A DNA stretch of 64,000 nucleotides from CAZXEU01 sp965207385 (GTDB lineage Bacteria; Bacteroidota; Rhodothermia; Rhodothermales; Bin80). Position numbers and translations under genes: made by a program. Shown piece after piece: positions 8,267-17,194 of this stretch. Position 1 is the first letter of the stretch. The number at the start of each line of letters is the position of its first letter. A model generated the notes under the pieces. That model had not been told where the DNA came from. It did not search any database and worked only from the letters and a program-made list of their open reading frames with translations. The DNA lies in the NCBI GenBank assembly GCA_965207385.1, contig CBDBLZ010000021.1, forward strand, positions 496,001 through 560,000, in the 5' to 3' direction.

Positions 8267-9934
8267 ATGAAGCACGCTTTGCAACGCTACACGTTTCCGG
8301 CTCTTTTTCTTTTGCTGCTGGGCGGCCTGCTCGGTTCCCGTCTGGAGTGGTCGGCAGCAGACAAGGATACAACAGAGCAGCTGCGCAAACTGGAAGAGGC
8401 CTTTCTGCTCATCAACAAACGTTACGTGGAGGAACTCGAGCCGGCAGACCTTGCAGAGCGTGCCATTGAGGCCATGCTGGCTAGCCTGGATCCGCACTCC
8501 ACGTACATTGATGCAGAGAGCTTCGTCGAGGTTAACGAGAGCTATGAAGGCTCCTTCGGCGGCATTGGCATCTGGTTTGACATCCCCCGTGGTGACACGG
8601 CCCAGGTGGTATCGGTTATCGAGGGAGGCCCGAGTGAGCGGGCGGGCCTGCGCGCTGGTGATCGCATTGTCGCCATCGACGACACGAATGCCGTGGGCCT
8701 GGGAGAAGATGAGGTCAAGCGCCGCCTGAAGGGACCCATCGGCACCACGGTTGACGTTGAGCTGAAACGCCTGGGTGTTCGCGATCTGGTGCCCGTGACC
8801 ATCACGCGGGACCGGATTCCGCTGTATTCGGTCACGAGTGCATACATGATGGATGAACGGACGGCCTACATGCGAATCGGATGGTTCGGTCACTCTACGT
8901 ACAGGGAGTTCTTCAGCAAACTCAGCAGACTGAAGCAAGAGGGAATGGACCGCCTCGTACTGGACCTACGTGACAATCCCGGCGGCATCATGGATGCTGC
9001 AGTCGCCATTGTGGATGAGCTTCTCACAGACGGCCGGACCATTGTTTATACCCGGGGCCGGGCCGTCCCGGATCAGATGTTTCGCTCTTCGCGGCCAGGG
9101 GTTTTTGAATCCCAGCCCATCATAGTGCTCGTAAACGGAAATTCCGTATCTGCCAGCGAGATTGTTGCCGGAGCGCTGCAGGACCACGACCGCGCACTCA
9201 TTGTAGGCCAGCGCACCTACGGAAAGGGTTTGGTCCAGAATCAGTTCGCCCTGCCGGACAACAGCCGTCTGCAAATGACCACTGCTCGCTATTATACGCC
9301 CTCCGGACGCCTTATTCAGCAACCGTATGTTGGCGGTGACCGCGCAGGCTACATCCAGGACAAACTGGCCCTCTTGAACCAGGCTACGCGTGATCCCGCG
9401 ACCTACATCGAGAGCCTTCCGGATTCCCTGAAATTCGTCACTACCGGCGGAAGAACGGTCTATGGAGGGGGTGGCATCTTGCCGGACGTTGTCGTCGGAC
9501 GGGACACGACGCTTTCTCCGGTCATGCGGGCTATGTATTCGGGCACGTTTCTGGATCCCTTCCGCCTTTGGTTCAGGGAGCACGAACAGCTGCTGCGTTC
9601 CCGCTGGGAGAACCGGAAGGCCACCTTCATGAATGAGTTTGCCTTTGATGCCTTGGCCTGGCGGAGCTTCTGGGAAACGGCGGAAACGAGCCCGGTACCT
9701 CTTTCCCTCAGTGATACCGACGCAGAATTTTCGCCGGAGCGGACTGTGTTTCTCACCAGCGACCTGCAAGCTCACAGGGAAACCGTTGAGCTCTACTTCA
9801 AGGCGCTCCTCGCCCGGCAGCTGTATGGCGCTGAGGCTGCCTATCCGGTGTACAATCTTGTCGATCTAACGGTACAGGAAGCCGGCAAGCTGTGGAATGA
9901 GGCAGAGCAGCTTGCCGGAAATGCGCATCAGTAG
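8267..9934 (+). CDS. S41-family C-terminal processing protease (CtpA-like)
   Basis: The product has 555 residues from ATG 8267, where a signal anchor (FPALFLLLLGGLLG) follows directly; an in-frame GTG at 8216 is less likely. After a helical segment, a PDZ domain runs from about residue 90 to 180 (GIGIWFDIPRGD ... GPSERAGLRAGDRI). The protease core has RDNPGG and the catalytic dyad Ser295 (NSVSASEIVAGAL) and Lys320 (TYGKGLVQ). Such enzymes cleave periplasmic proteins from their C-termini in envelope quality control. The C-terminal region of about 150 residues is beyond the minimal family core. Its stop codon is one base from the convergent moeA stop. Confidence 0.93.
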   Translation: MKHALQRYTFPALFLLLLGGLLGSRLEWSAADKDTTEQLRKLEEAFLLINKRYVEELEPADLAERAIEAMLASLDPHSTYIDAESFVEVNESYEGSFGGIGIWFDIPRGDTAQVVSVIEGGPSERAGLRAGDRIVAIDDTNAVGLGEDEVKRRLKGPIGTTVDVELKRLGVRDLVPVTITRDRIPLYSVTSAYMMDERTAYMRIGWFGHSTYREFFSKLSRLKQEGMDRLVLDLRDNPGGIMDAAVAIVDELLTDGRTIVYTRGRAVPDQMFRSSRPGVFESQPIIVLVNGNSVSASEIVAGALQDHDRALIVGQRTYGKGLVQNQFALPDNSRLQMTTARYYTPSGRLIQQPYVGGDRAGYIQDKLALLNQATRDPATYIESLPDSLKFVTTGGRTVYGGGGILPDVVVGRDTTLSPVMRAMYSGTFLDPFRLWFREHEQLLRSRWENRKATFMNEFAFDALAWRSFWETAETSPVPLSLSDTDAEFSPERTVFLTSDLQAHRETVELYFKALLARQLYGAEAAYPVYNLVDLTVQEAGKLWNEAEQLAGNAHQ

Positions 9935-9935
9935 C

Positions 9936-11138
9936 CTACCATCGCAGCCACTCCAGCTCAACGCTGCTGCCTGCAGGTGCATCCCGCATATCCTCCGGTA
10001 GATGGATGATGCAGTTTGCCTGCACCATCGACGAATATATATTTGACCCCTGGGAGCCGGTGTCGCGCACGACCAGTGTCGCCGTCTTGTCAACGGTAGC
10101 CACGCCGCGTACAAAGTGATGTAGACCGGGCTTCTTCGGCGTCGCCTCGACAAGAACGGCGGCGTGGCGCTGTCGCATTATGCGGTCTCGCCCCAACATG
10201 GCCGCCAGCGCTGTTCTCCCGTATTGGTCGAAGCAAATGGCGCTTGAAACGGGATTGCCCGGCAGCCCCAGCACTGGCGTGCCCTCCAGAAGGCCAAATG
10301 CCAGCGGCTTCCCCGGACGTTGCCGCACCTTCCAGAACAGGCTGCGCATTCCCATTTCCTGCAACACGTCCTTCACATAATCGTGCCCTCCGACGGAAAC
10401 ACCCCCCGAGAACACCAGCAGATCCGCACCCAGCGCCTCTCGAATGACGGTCCGGATGCTGTCCCGATTGTCCTGCGCCCGGTAAAAGCCGGATACAGCT
10501 CCGCCTGCAGCGACCACCTGGGCTGCCAATCCCGGACCGTTAGAATCTCGAATCTTGCCCGGCTGAAGGGCGGCGGCGGCAGGTACGAGTTCGTCACCCG
10601 TAGATACGACGGCTACCGCCGGCAGACGGCTTACCGTGACCTCAGTGCACCCGACCGCCGTCATCATGCCCACCATCGGAGGCGTAATGCGGGTGCCCGC
10701 CGCCAGCACCCGCTCCTGCGCCCTGACATCCCGTCCAGCCCTTCGAATGTGCGCTTGCTGCCCGACAGGGCGCTCCACGTCTACGACCCCAGCCGCAACC
10801 ATTGTGGTCCATTCAACAGGTACCACGGCATCCGCGCCCCTGGGGATCGGAGCCCCCGTCATGATCCTTGCACACGTGCCAGCGCTGACGGTTCGCCGCG
10901 GTACCCTGCCGGCCGCTACACTCTCCACGATGCGCAGCCGACCTGGAACGTCCGCGGCCATAACGGCATAGCCGTCCATTGCCGAATTGTCGAACGGCGG
11001 AATATCGTCGGCGCTAACCACCGCGGCGCGCAACGTCCGCCCAACTGAATCCTGCACGGGTATTCGCTCGGCTTCAACGGCAGCTGCATGTTCTACAATC
11101 GTGCTTCGTGCCTCGCTGACGGAGATATAGGTCTTCAT
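9936..11138 (-). CDS. moeA: Molybdopterin molybdenumtransferase
   Basis: A protein of 400 residues from ATG 11138, with GGAAG eight bases upstream. It has the MoeA order of domains: N-terminal MDGYAV segment, central molybdopterin-binding domain with SGGVSVGGHDYVKDVL, GLPGNPVSS motif, and a C-terminal beta domain. It inserts molybdate into adenylylated molybdopterin in the cytoplasm to make molybdenum cofactor. No other cofactor genes are adjacent, so this copy is isolated in the window. Confidence 0.93.
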   Translation of the reverse strand: MKTYISVSEARSTIVEHAAAVEAERIPVQDSVGRTLRAAVVSADDIPPFDNSAMDGYAVMAADVPGRLRIVESVAAGRVPRRTVSAGTCARIMTGAPIPRGADAVVPVEWTTMVAAGVVDVERPVGQQAHIRRAGRDVRAQERVLAAGTRITPPMVGMMTAVGCTEVTVSRLPAVAVVSTGDELVPAAAALQPGKIRDSNGPGLAAQVVAAGGAVSGFYRAQDNRDSIRTVIREALGADLLVFSGGVSVGGHDYVKDVLQEMGMRSLFWKVRQRPGKPLAFGLLEGTPVLGLPGNPVSSAICFDQYGRTALAAMLGRDRIMRQRHAAVLVEATPKKPGLHHFVRGVATVDKTATLVVRDTGSQGSNIYSSMVQANCIIHLPEDMRDAPAGSSVELEWLRW

Positions 11139-11523
11139 GTTGGCAACTTCCGGGAATGGCGGGTACAAGTTGTGAACAGTCCACTGCAGTTACCACCGGA
11201 CGCGTTTGCCGGACGCGCAAACACGCACGCAGGTGGAAAACAAGCCGTTTTCGCGCGAGAATTCACATTGTGAATTCGTGTGAATAGGTCGGAGGACAGG
11301 CCGCGGCTTGCGAACCGATTCTCCGTTCAATAAGGCCTCATTCATGTTCCGCGGAGGCGCGGCGCTTTGTGCATAACGAGGTAGCTAACATTTCCACTGC
11401 CCATACTACTACTACATGCATATTATGGTGTATCTCCAGTTTGTAGTGCTGGTCTGCAAGCTTGTGGACAACCCGTAACAGAGGCGAGCCGATGTTGCTC
11501 CCTCACGGGAGATCCCCTACTTT
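11139..11523. other. Intergenic region between moeA and the universal stress gene
   Basis: A divergent spacer of 385 bases. It contains a repeated GGACGCG (near 11199-11220), a perfect 9-bp inverted repeat (11259-11277, listed separately) and a TGTGGACAA at 11463-11471 that matches a DnaA box with one change. No gene was recognised in it. Confidence 0.5.
11259..11277. promoter_or_regulatory. Perfect inverted repeat, operator-like
   Basis: GAATTCACATTGTGAATTC consists of two perfect 9-base arms around one central T. A third half-site, TGTGAAT, follows at 11279-11285. The symmetry and size are those of a dimeric repressor or activator site. It lies about 120 bp upstream of moeA and 250 bp upstream of the stress-protein gene. 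The cognate regulator is not known. Confidence 0.5.
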
Positions 11524-12390
11524 ATGCCGTCAACAAAAGTCAATCGCATGATTAGGAGCATACTGGTCGGTCTCGATCTCGACAGCGACACATCAATCGC
11601 AATACAGTACGCGCTAAAGATAGCCGAGCGTTGCCAAGCACACGTGACAGGACTCGCACTGATCGATTCCGGTAGTATTGAGGCGAGCGCCCGTGGTGGT
11701 GGCATCGGCAGCACATACTTGGGTCGGCGCGTCGAAAGGAAGCTGGGAGCAGAGACGCGGGACTTGGCGCTGGAGCTGACAGGCCGGTTTCGAACAGCAG
11801 CAGCAGAGGCCGGCATCGAGGTTTCAACGCGGGTGGAGGAAGGGGATCCGATTGAAAACCTGGTGGAGATGATGGGCTATCATGACTTGCTGGTACTTGG
11901 CAAGGATCCGCATTTCTTTTATAGCCATCCACGTCAAATGCCACAGACGCTCTACGACATCGTGGAAAAGACGGTGGGACCGACCCTTATTGTGACGGAC
12001 ACGTATCGGGAAATTCGACGCGTGGTCGTGGCATTTGATGCCAGCAGACCGGCCACAAAGTCGCTGCACGGATTTACCCAGGGAGCGCCATTTGGCACGG
12101 CGTTGAGCATTGTGCTCTTACACGTATATGAAAAGGGTGAGAAACAGGCATCGCACCTGGCGCTCGGCAAGGCCCGGGAGTACATGGCACTGCACGGTTT
12201 GCACGCGGAAACGCTCAGCATTCAGTCAGATGATACCGGCGCGGAGATACTTGAAACCCTTGCCTCGCAAGAGGCGGACTTGCTGGTAGCGGGCGCGCAT
12301 GTAGTTTCGCCGCTGTTTCGATTCGGGAGACGGTCTACGACCTCGGCTGTTCTGGAAACAGTCCCCGTTCCGCTCTGGCTGGACCATTGA
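11524..12390 (+). CDS. Tandem-domain universal stress protein
   Basis: A 288-residue protein from ATG 11524 (ATG 11548 is an alternative that begins directly with the first strand, IRSILVGLDLDSDTS). Two UspA-like halves are visible: residues 9-155, ending near GPTLIV, and residues 160-288, starting RRVVVAFDASRPATKSL. The strand-loop VVAFDASRPA and DLLVAGAH segments fit the fold. The classical GxxGSxxx ATP loop is not clear in either half, so nucleotide binding is uncertain. It is followed by nusB nine bases downstream and may share its transcript. Confidence 0.8.
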   Translation: MPSTKVNRMIRSILVGLDLDSDTSIAIQYALKIAERCQAHVTGLALIDSGSIEASARGGGIGSTYLGRRVERKLGAETRDLALELTGRFRTAAAEAGIEVSTRVEEGDPIENLVEMMGYHDLLVLGKDPHFFYSHPRQMPQTLYDIVEKTVGPTLIVTDTYREIRRVVVAFDASRPATKSLHGFTQGAPFGTALSIVLLHVYEKGEKQASHLALGKAREYMALHGLHAETLSIQSDDTGAEILETLASQEADLLVAGAHVVSPLFRFGRRSTTSAVLETVPVPLWLDH

Positions 12391-12399
12391 GGTCTTCCA

Positions 12400-12867
12400 A
12401 TGAAGTCACGACACCAAGCCCGTGAATGCGTGCTGCAGGCATTGTATGCTCTCACGATGGGAGGCGGTGACAAGAGCTACATCCTGGAAACCCTAGTGCG
12501 TCCCAACTTTGCCAAAGGAGGAACAACCGCTCGGTTTGCCGAGCGCCTCTTCACCGAGACGCTGGATGCGGAGCAGGAAGCGAGCGAGTTGATAGATCGG
12601 CACGTTGATAACTGGGCCCTCAAGCGCATTGCGTGCGTAGATCGGCTGATCCTCAGAATGGCGATCTGCGAACTGCTGCGGTTCGAGGACATTCCGCCGA
12701 AGGTCACTATAAACGAGGCGATTGAGCTCGGCAAGGAATACAGTACGACGAAAAGCGGCCAGTTCATTAACGGAATTCTGGACGCGGCACTGGGTGAGTT
12801 GCTGCGCAACAACATGCTCAGAAAAAGCGGCCGCGGCCTGGTCGGGATGGACCCGGCGACCGTATAG
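12400..12867 (+). CDS. nusB: Transcription antitermination factor NusB
   Basis: A protein of 155 residues. It has the all-helical NusB pattern: SRHQARECVLQALYAL at the N-terminus, an arginine-rich first helix that binds boxA RNA, DNWALKRIACVDRLILRMAICELL, and the signature PPKVTINEAIELGKEYSTTKSGQFINGILD (quoted here only as a region near residues 95-125). It binds boxA with ribosomal protein S10 in rRNA antitermination. Starts nine bases after the preceding stop. Confidence 0.93.
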   Translation: MKSRHQARECVLQALYALTMGGGDKSYILETLVRPNFAKGGTTARFAERLFTETLDAEQEASELIDRHVDNWALKRIACVDRLILRMAICELLRFEDIPPKVTINEAIELGKEYSTTKSGQFINGILDAALGELLRNNMLRKSGRGLVGMDPATV

Positions 12868-12931
12868 TGGCTCTGTGTAAGGCCGAAGGCCCCGGATTGC
12901 CGTGGGCATCGACCAGAGGCCGGGTTCCGGT

Positions 12932-13423
12932 CTAGATTCGCAACCAGATACCTAGGCGCAGCACTGGCCCAAGGGGGCCGATCTCGGCGTAGAATGCCCC
13001 GCCACCGGACCGTGGCTTGACCAGGCGCAGGAACGGATCCAGAAACAAACGGAACTGCTTGTTCTTGTCGGATCGCGTAGCCTGCTGCGTGAACCGCAGG
13101 CTGGGGCCGAAACGAACACCCAGGTCAAGATCGTAACCGAAGTCCGCCTGTCCGATTACGCGCAGTGCGCCGAGGGGCCGAAAAGAGACGCCTACGCCGC
13201 CAGAGGCCGTCCCGGAAGCGCGCGATCCGCCTAGCGACGGTTGTATTTCGCCGTAGAGGGCCGTCTCGATCGTGTAGACGGAATGGATGTTGACGTAATT
13301 GATCTGTATTCCTGCCCCTGGCCAGGCGCCGAGTCCGGCCTGAATACGGGGCTGCGCCCGGATTGCTGTCGGCAGTAGCAGCAGGCCGACCAGAGTCAAG
13401 GAACGTATCGTCCGGGACGTCAT
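12932..13423 (-). CDS. Hypothetical outer-membrane beta-barrel-like protein
   Basis: A product of 163 residues with an N-terminal signal peptide (LTLVGLLLLPTAIRAQ). The mature part alternates glycine-rich amphipathic strands (GASGGVGVSF-like, VIGQADFGYDLDLGV, LGPVLRLGIWLRI) and ends in a hydrophobic or aromatic strand, as in small outer-membrane barrels. No family was recognised. The start codon is only 27 bp from that of the divergent ychF. Confidence 0.6.
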   Translation of the reverse strand: MTSRTIRSLTLVGLLLLPTAIRAQPRIQAGLGAWPGAGIQINYVNIHSVYTIETALYGEIQPSLGGSRASGTASGGVGVSFRPLGALRVIGQADFGYDLDLGVRFGPSLRFTQQATRSDKNKQFRLFLDPFLRLVKPRSGGGAFYAEIGPLGPVLRLGIWLRI

Positions 13424-13450
13424 TGGCCGATCTGCAAGTAGGAGCTCGGC

Positions 13451-14548
13451 ATGGCTGTTTCCTGTGGAATTGTAGGCTTGCCAAACGTTGGTAAATCTAC
13501 GCTGTTCAATGCACTAAGCGGCGCTGGCGCCGCCGTTGGCAATTATCCGTTTTGCACAATAGAGGCGAACCGGGGTGTCGTCCCCGTGCCTGACAGCCGG
13601 CTCGATCGCTTGGGCCGCCTGGGAGCTGGTACAAGGATTGTTCCTACGACTATCGAATTTGTAGACATCGCCGGGCTCGTGGCGGGTGCCTCCCGGGGGG
13701 AAGGACTGGGAAATGCGTTTCTTGCACAAATAAGGCAGGTCAATGCGATCCTGCATGTCGTCCGATGTTTCGCAGACAAGGACGTCGCGCACGTGGCCGG
13801 CGACGTGGACCCGGTGCGCGACATTGAAATAGTAGAAACAGAAATGCTCCTCAAGGATCTGGAGACGGCTAGTCGCAGTTTGGAAAAAGTGGCGAAGCAG
13901 GCCAGGCAGGGCAACAAGAAGTCGCGGGAGATCCAAGGTTTCCTGGAATCGCTGGCAGACCGGTTGGGGGCAGGGCAAACGGCCCGCTCAATCACCACGT
14001 CAGGCAAGGATACGGCGAGCGTGATGCACGCATTGAGTCTGCTGACAGACCGTCCTGAACTCTATATAGCCAACGTGGCAGAGCAGGATCTTCCGGGCGG
14101 CAACGCCGCAAGCGCGCTGGTGTACGCCGCGGCAGCTGAGCGAGGCGCGCGCGCCCTTACTATCAGCGCGGGATTTGAGGCTGAACTTGCCGGATTTGAG
14201 GCGTGGGAGCGGGCAGAGCTCCTCGCCTCCGCAGGGCTGCAAGATTCCGGGCTGCAAAGTCTGATTCGTGCTTCATACGACCTTCTGGGGCTCATTACCT
14301 TCTATACGCACGGGCCGAAGGAAACGCGGAGCTGGACCGTTCGCAAGGGCACAAGGGCAGTACAGGCGGCAGGCTGTGTGCACTCTGACTTCGAAAGAGG
14401 CTTTATCCGTGCCGAAACGGTCTCGGTGGACGAATTGCTTCGCCTTGGATCAGAGCATGCAGCACGTAGTGCAGGGACCATGCGGGCCGAAGGAAAAGAG
14501 TACAAGGTGAGGGATGGCGATGTTATGCTTTTCCGATTCAACGTGTAA
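13451..14548 (+). CDS. ychF: Redox-regulated ATPase YchF (Obg-like)
   Basis: The product has 365 residues; ATG 13451 follows AGGAG. The P-loop GLPNVGKSTLFN is at residues 8-19, followed by the switch segment DIAGLVAGASRGEGLGNAFL. NVAEQDL replaces the usual NKxD, the change that gives YchF its ATP preference. A coiled-coil hairpin and a C-terminal TGS domain (FYTHGPKETRSWTVRKGT) complete the family layout. It associates with ribosomes and modulates stress responses. The last bases overlap nothing; the next gene begins 13 bases later. Confidence 0.95.
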   Translation: MAVSCGIVGLPNVGKSTLFNALSGAGAAVGNYPFCTIEANRGVVPVPDSRLDRLGRLGAGTRIVPTTIEFVDIAGLVAGASRGEGLGNAFLAQIRQVNAILHVVRCFADKDVAHVAGDVDPVRDIEIVETEMLLKDLETASRSLEKVAKQARQGNKKSREIQGFLESLADRLGAGQTARSITTSGKDTASVMHALSLLTDRPELYIANVAEQDLPGGNAASALVYAAAAERGARALTISAGFEAELAGFEAWERAELLASAGLQDSGLQSLIRASYDLLGLITFYTHGPKETRSWTVRKGTRAVQAAGCVHSDFERGFIRAETVSVDELLRLGSEHAARSAGTMRAEGKEYKVRDGDVMLFRFNV

Positions 14549-14561
14549 CGGACCAGGGGAT

Positions 14562-15416
14562 ATGGACTTCTTGACGGCTTCCAGGATGCTCGCGGGCTCG
14601 TGTGCCCGCATTTCCATAGTTGCGGCAGCCATGCTAGCCGTTTGCGCGACAGCCAAGGCGCAGGAACGAGGACTGGCGCCAGCAGATTCCGTTGCCTTGC
14701 GGGTCTACGCGGCGCATGGCGGTGCGGAGGTCTGGGAGGCAGTACCATTGCTGGGATTCACGTACTCCGTAATTCGCGGCCCCGAAAAGCGCTATACGTA
14801 CCGCCACTTCTGGAATCGTCGCACCGGTCAGTACCGCCTGGAATTGCCGGGTCCGGCCAACGAGCCATATGTCATTCTCTTCAACGTGCACACCGGAGGC
14901 GGCAGGGCCTATTGGAACGGTTCGGAGATACCCGATCCGACGCTTGCGACCCTGCTGGAGCAGGCGCAGGTCCGGTTTTCGAACGACACATTCTGGCTGA
15001 CTGCGCCGCTGCGCCTGTTTGATCCAGGAGTGCGCCGGCGCCTGGTTCCCGATTCCACCACGGAAGCCCTTGACGTATTGCATATCTCCTTTGAGCACGA
15101 ACAGGTAGGACCGGGCCTCGAGTACTGGCTTTACGTGGATAAGGCTACGGGCCGGATACGCGAATGGAGGTATCGGGCCCCGGATGATGGCGAGGACGCC
15201 CCGCTTCGCCCGTTTGAATGGGCCGACTACGAAGAGCACATCACGCCCGCAGGCGTGCTGCTGTTTTCGGGCTTCAAACACGCAGTAGGCATGCCTTACG
15301 GAATTCGCACGGACAGGATAGTGACGCCAACGGAAGTAGCAACAGACATGTACCGAAGCGGCGCGCCACTTCTGACCCCTACGGATACCACGCAAGTGCT
15401 TCCCGGAAACGGCTGA
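14562..15416 (+). CDS. Hypothetical exported protein, LolA-like fold possible
   Basis: The product has 284 residues from ATG 14562; a signal peptide ends near ATAKAQ. The sequence has an opening helix (DSVALRVYAAHGG) and then a set of strands with aromatic residues (YRHFWNRRTGQYRLELPG, YWLYVDKATGRIREWRY). This resembles the half-barrel seen in LolA/LolB and outer-membrane lipoprotein-sorting proteins. I do not recognise a specific family. It lies two bases upstream of an FtsX-type permease of the LolC/E class, which fits a role in lipoprotein handling or envelope assembly, but that is inference. Confidence 0.6.
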   Translation: MDFLTASRMLAGSCARISIVAAAMLAVCATAKAQERGLAPADSVALRVYAAHGGAEVWEAVPLLGFTYSVIRGPEKRYTYRHFWNRRTGQYRLELPGPANEPYVILFNVHTGGGRAYWNGSEIPDPTLATLLEQAQVRFSNDTFWLTAPLRLFDPGVRRRLVPDSTTEALDVLHISFEHEQVGPGLEYWLYVDKATGRIREWRYRAPDDGEDAPLRPFEWADYEEHITPAGVLLFSGFKHAVGMPYGIRTDRIVTPTEVATDMYRSGAPLLTPTDTTQVLPGNG

Positions 15417-15418
15417 AC

Positions 15419-16654
15419 GTGGATTACCGAGTCCTCATTGCAAAGCGGTATGTAGCCGGCCGTCGTAGGATCACATTGATTTCCGTGATCACGGCCATTT
15501 CCGTAATGGGAGTGACCACGGGCGTCGCGGCCCTGATCGTGGTGCTTTCCGTAATGAACGGCTTTTACGACGTCGTACGGGATTTGCTGGTGACGGTGGA
15601 CCCCCACGTGCGCATCGTTGGCGCTCAGGGCCGTAGCCTGGATGCGGATGTGGTGCGGCTGACGGAGGAGGCTCTGGATCTTCCTGCCGTGAACCTGGCT
15701 TCACCGTACGTGGAAGGCAAGGCGCTGCTGGTGTACGGGCGAGCGGGTGAAGCCAGCCGAGTGGTCGTTGTAAGGGGTATTGACAGCACATCCGCAAGAG
15801 CACTTGAGCCGGTTCGCGGCACGTCGTTTCTTGGGCGAGGATCGGCGGGACCGGGTGTGGCGATCGGACAGAACCTGGCGCGAAGTCTTGCCCTGGAGCC
15901 TGGAGCGGAGCTAGCCTTGCTTTCGGCGCCGGCCGTGGGCCAAGTGCTGACCAGTCTATTCCCGAGACCTCCTGCCAGCCGGTTCGAGGTTCGGGGATTG
16001 TACCAACTGGAGCCTACCTACGACAACACACATGTGTTTGTGGATATTGGCGAAGCTCGCCGTCTTTTTCACATGCCCGGCCAGGTGACAGGAATTGCCT
16101 TGCGGCTGACGGACTTCCGGCGGGCGGCAGAAGTAAAGGAGGCCCTGCAAGCGAAGCTAAGCTCGCCATTAATAAGGGTGGAGACGTGGTTTGACCTTCA
16201 GCGCTCGCTGTACAGCGTGATGCGTCTGGAAAAATGGGGTGCCTCGCTGGTGCTGGTACTGATCAGCATCGTTGCGGCGTTCAACATTGTCGGATCCCTT
16301 ACAATGATCGTGATGGAGAAGCGCCGGGATGTGGGCGTTCTGCGAACGCTGGGCGTATCTCGCCGAAGCATTCGGCAAATCTTCCTGCTCGAGGGAGCGC
16401 TTGTCGGTGCTGCGGGAACGGGCCTTGGCTTCTGCATCGGCTTGACAGTGTGCTTCCTGCAGGACCGCTTCCATCTCGTCCCGCTCCTCGGGGCAGAGTC
16501 GTTTGTTATCGACGCTTATCCGGTAGCCGTGCAGATGCTGGACCTGGCCGGCATTGCGGCGGTATCACTGGGGCTTTGTCTGCTGGCCTCGGTCTATCCT
16601 GCGGGGCGCGCGGCACGCATCGCTCCAGCGCGGGCGGTTCAGCGCGTGAGCTGA
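15419..16654 (+). CDS. FtsX-family ABC transporter permease (LolC/LolE-like)
   Basis: A protein of 411 residues. GTG 15419 gives a normal LolC/E-type start (VDYRVLIAKRYVAGRRR) and lies two bases after the preceding stop. The first membrane segment (TLISVITAISVMGVTTGVAALIVVLSVMNGF region) is followed by a periplasmic MacB-PCD-like domain. Three C-terminal membrane segments follow, with the FtsX signature around MEKRRDVGVLRTLGVSRRSI. No ATPase gene is adjacent. It most likely acts with a LolD-type ATPase to extract lipoproteins from the inner membrane. Confidence 0.85.
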   Translation: MDYRVLIAKRYVAGRRRITLISVITAISVMGVTTGVAALIVVLSVMNGFYDVVRDLLVTVDPHVRIVGAQGRSLDADVVRLTEEALDLPAVNLASPYVEGKALLVYGRAGEASRVVVVRGIDSTSARALEPVRGTSFLGRGSAGPGVAIGQNLARSLALEPGAELALLSAPAVGQVLTSLFPRPPASRFEVRGLYQLEPTYDNTHVFVDIGEARRLFHMPGQVTGIALRLTDFRRAAEVKEALQAKLSSPLIRVETWFDLQRSLYSVMRLEKWGASLVLVLISIVAAFNIVGSLTMIVMEKRRDVGVLRTLGVSRRSIRQIFLLEGALVGAAGTGLGFCIGLTVCFLQDRFHLVPLLGAESFVIDAYPVAVQMLDLAGIAAVSLGLCLLASVYPAGRAARIAPARAVQRVS

Positions 16655-16758
16655 GGAACAAACCGCCGGTCCGGGGCTTTGCACGGCCACCGCTGGTTGC
16701 ATGTTGTCGACTTGCGGTCGTAAATTGCCGGACTTTCACTGAATTCACAGGATGGGGC

Positions 16759-16995
16759 ATGGCGCGCAGGGACGAATTGACTACAAGGGGGCCGATGTCG
16801 GGTAACACGGTTTCCCACGCGCACAACAAGACCCGGCGGCGGTTTGGGCTCAACCTGCAGAGAAAGCGGTTTTATCTGCCTGAAGAGCGGCGCTGGGTCA
16901 CGCTCAGGGTATCGGCAAAGACCATCAAGACGATCAACAAGAAGGGATTGGCAGCTGTAGTGCGCGAGGCAAGGAAGCGCGGCGTGCGCGTATAG
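16759..16995 (+). CDS. rpmB: 50S ribosomal protein L28
   Basis: A protein of 78 residues from ATG 16759, preceded by AGGATGGGG. Key segments are GNTVSHAHNKTRRRF, KRFYLPEERRWVTL and SAKTIKTINKKG, which match bL28. It lacks the zinc-binding cysteines of the C+ form. First gene of the rpmB-rpmG-DUF4295 group typical of Bacteroidota and relatives. Confidence 0.95.
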   Translation: MARRDELTTRGPMSGNTVSHAHNKTRRRFGLNLQRKRFYLPEERRWVTLRVSAKTIKTINKKGLAAVVREARKRGVRV

Positions 16996-17017
16996 GCTGG
17001 TCCGCCCGGGAACGATC

Positions 17018-17191
17018 ATGGCAAGAAAGACAAAGGATGTGCGGCACCAGGTGGTCCTGGAATGCACCGAAGCACCGGGAAGCTCGCGGTATTCCACGGT
17101 CAAGAACCGGCGTAATTCTCCTGCGCGGCTCGTCCTGAAGAAGTACAACGCGCGGCTGCGCAAGTATACCGTTCATCGCGAAATCAAGTAG
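17018..17191 (+). CDS. rpmG: 50S ribosomal protein L33
   Basis: A protein of 57 residues. It begins ARKTKDVRHQVVLECTEAPG and contains SRYSTVKNRRNSPARLVLKKYN, the bL33 core. Only one cysteine is present, so this is the zinc-free form. It starts 22 bases after rpmB. Confidence 0.95.
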   Translation: MARKTKDVRHQVVLECTEAPGSSRYSTVKNRRNSPARLVLKKYNARLRKYTVHREIK

Positions 17192-17194
17192 GCA

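Noticed and set aside
11463..11471. TGTGGACAA, a DnaA-box-like site upstream of the stress gene
   Set aside because: It is single and not at the orientation switch; one-off matches with a mismatch are expected by chance.
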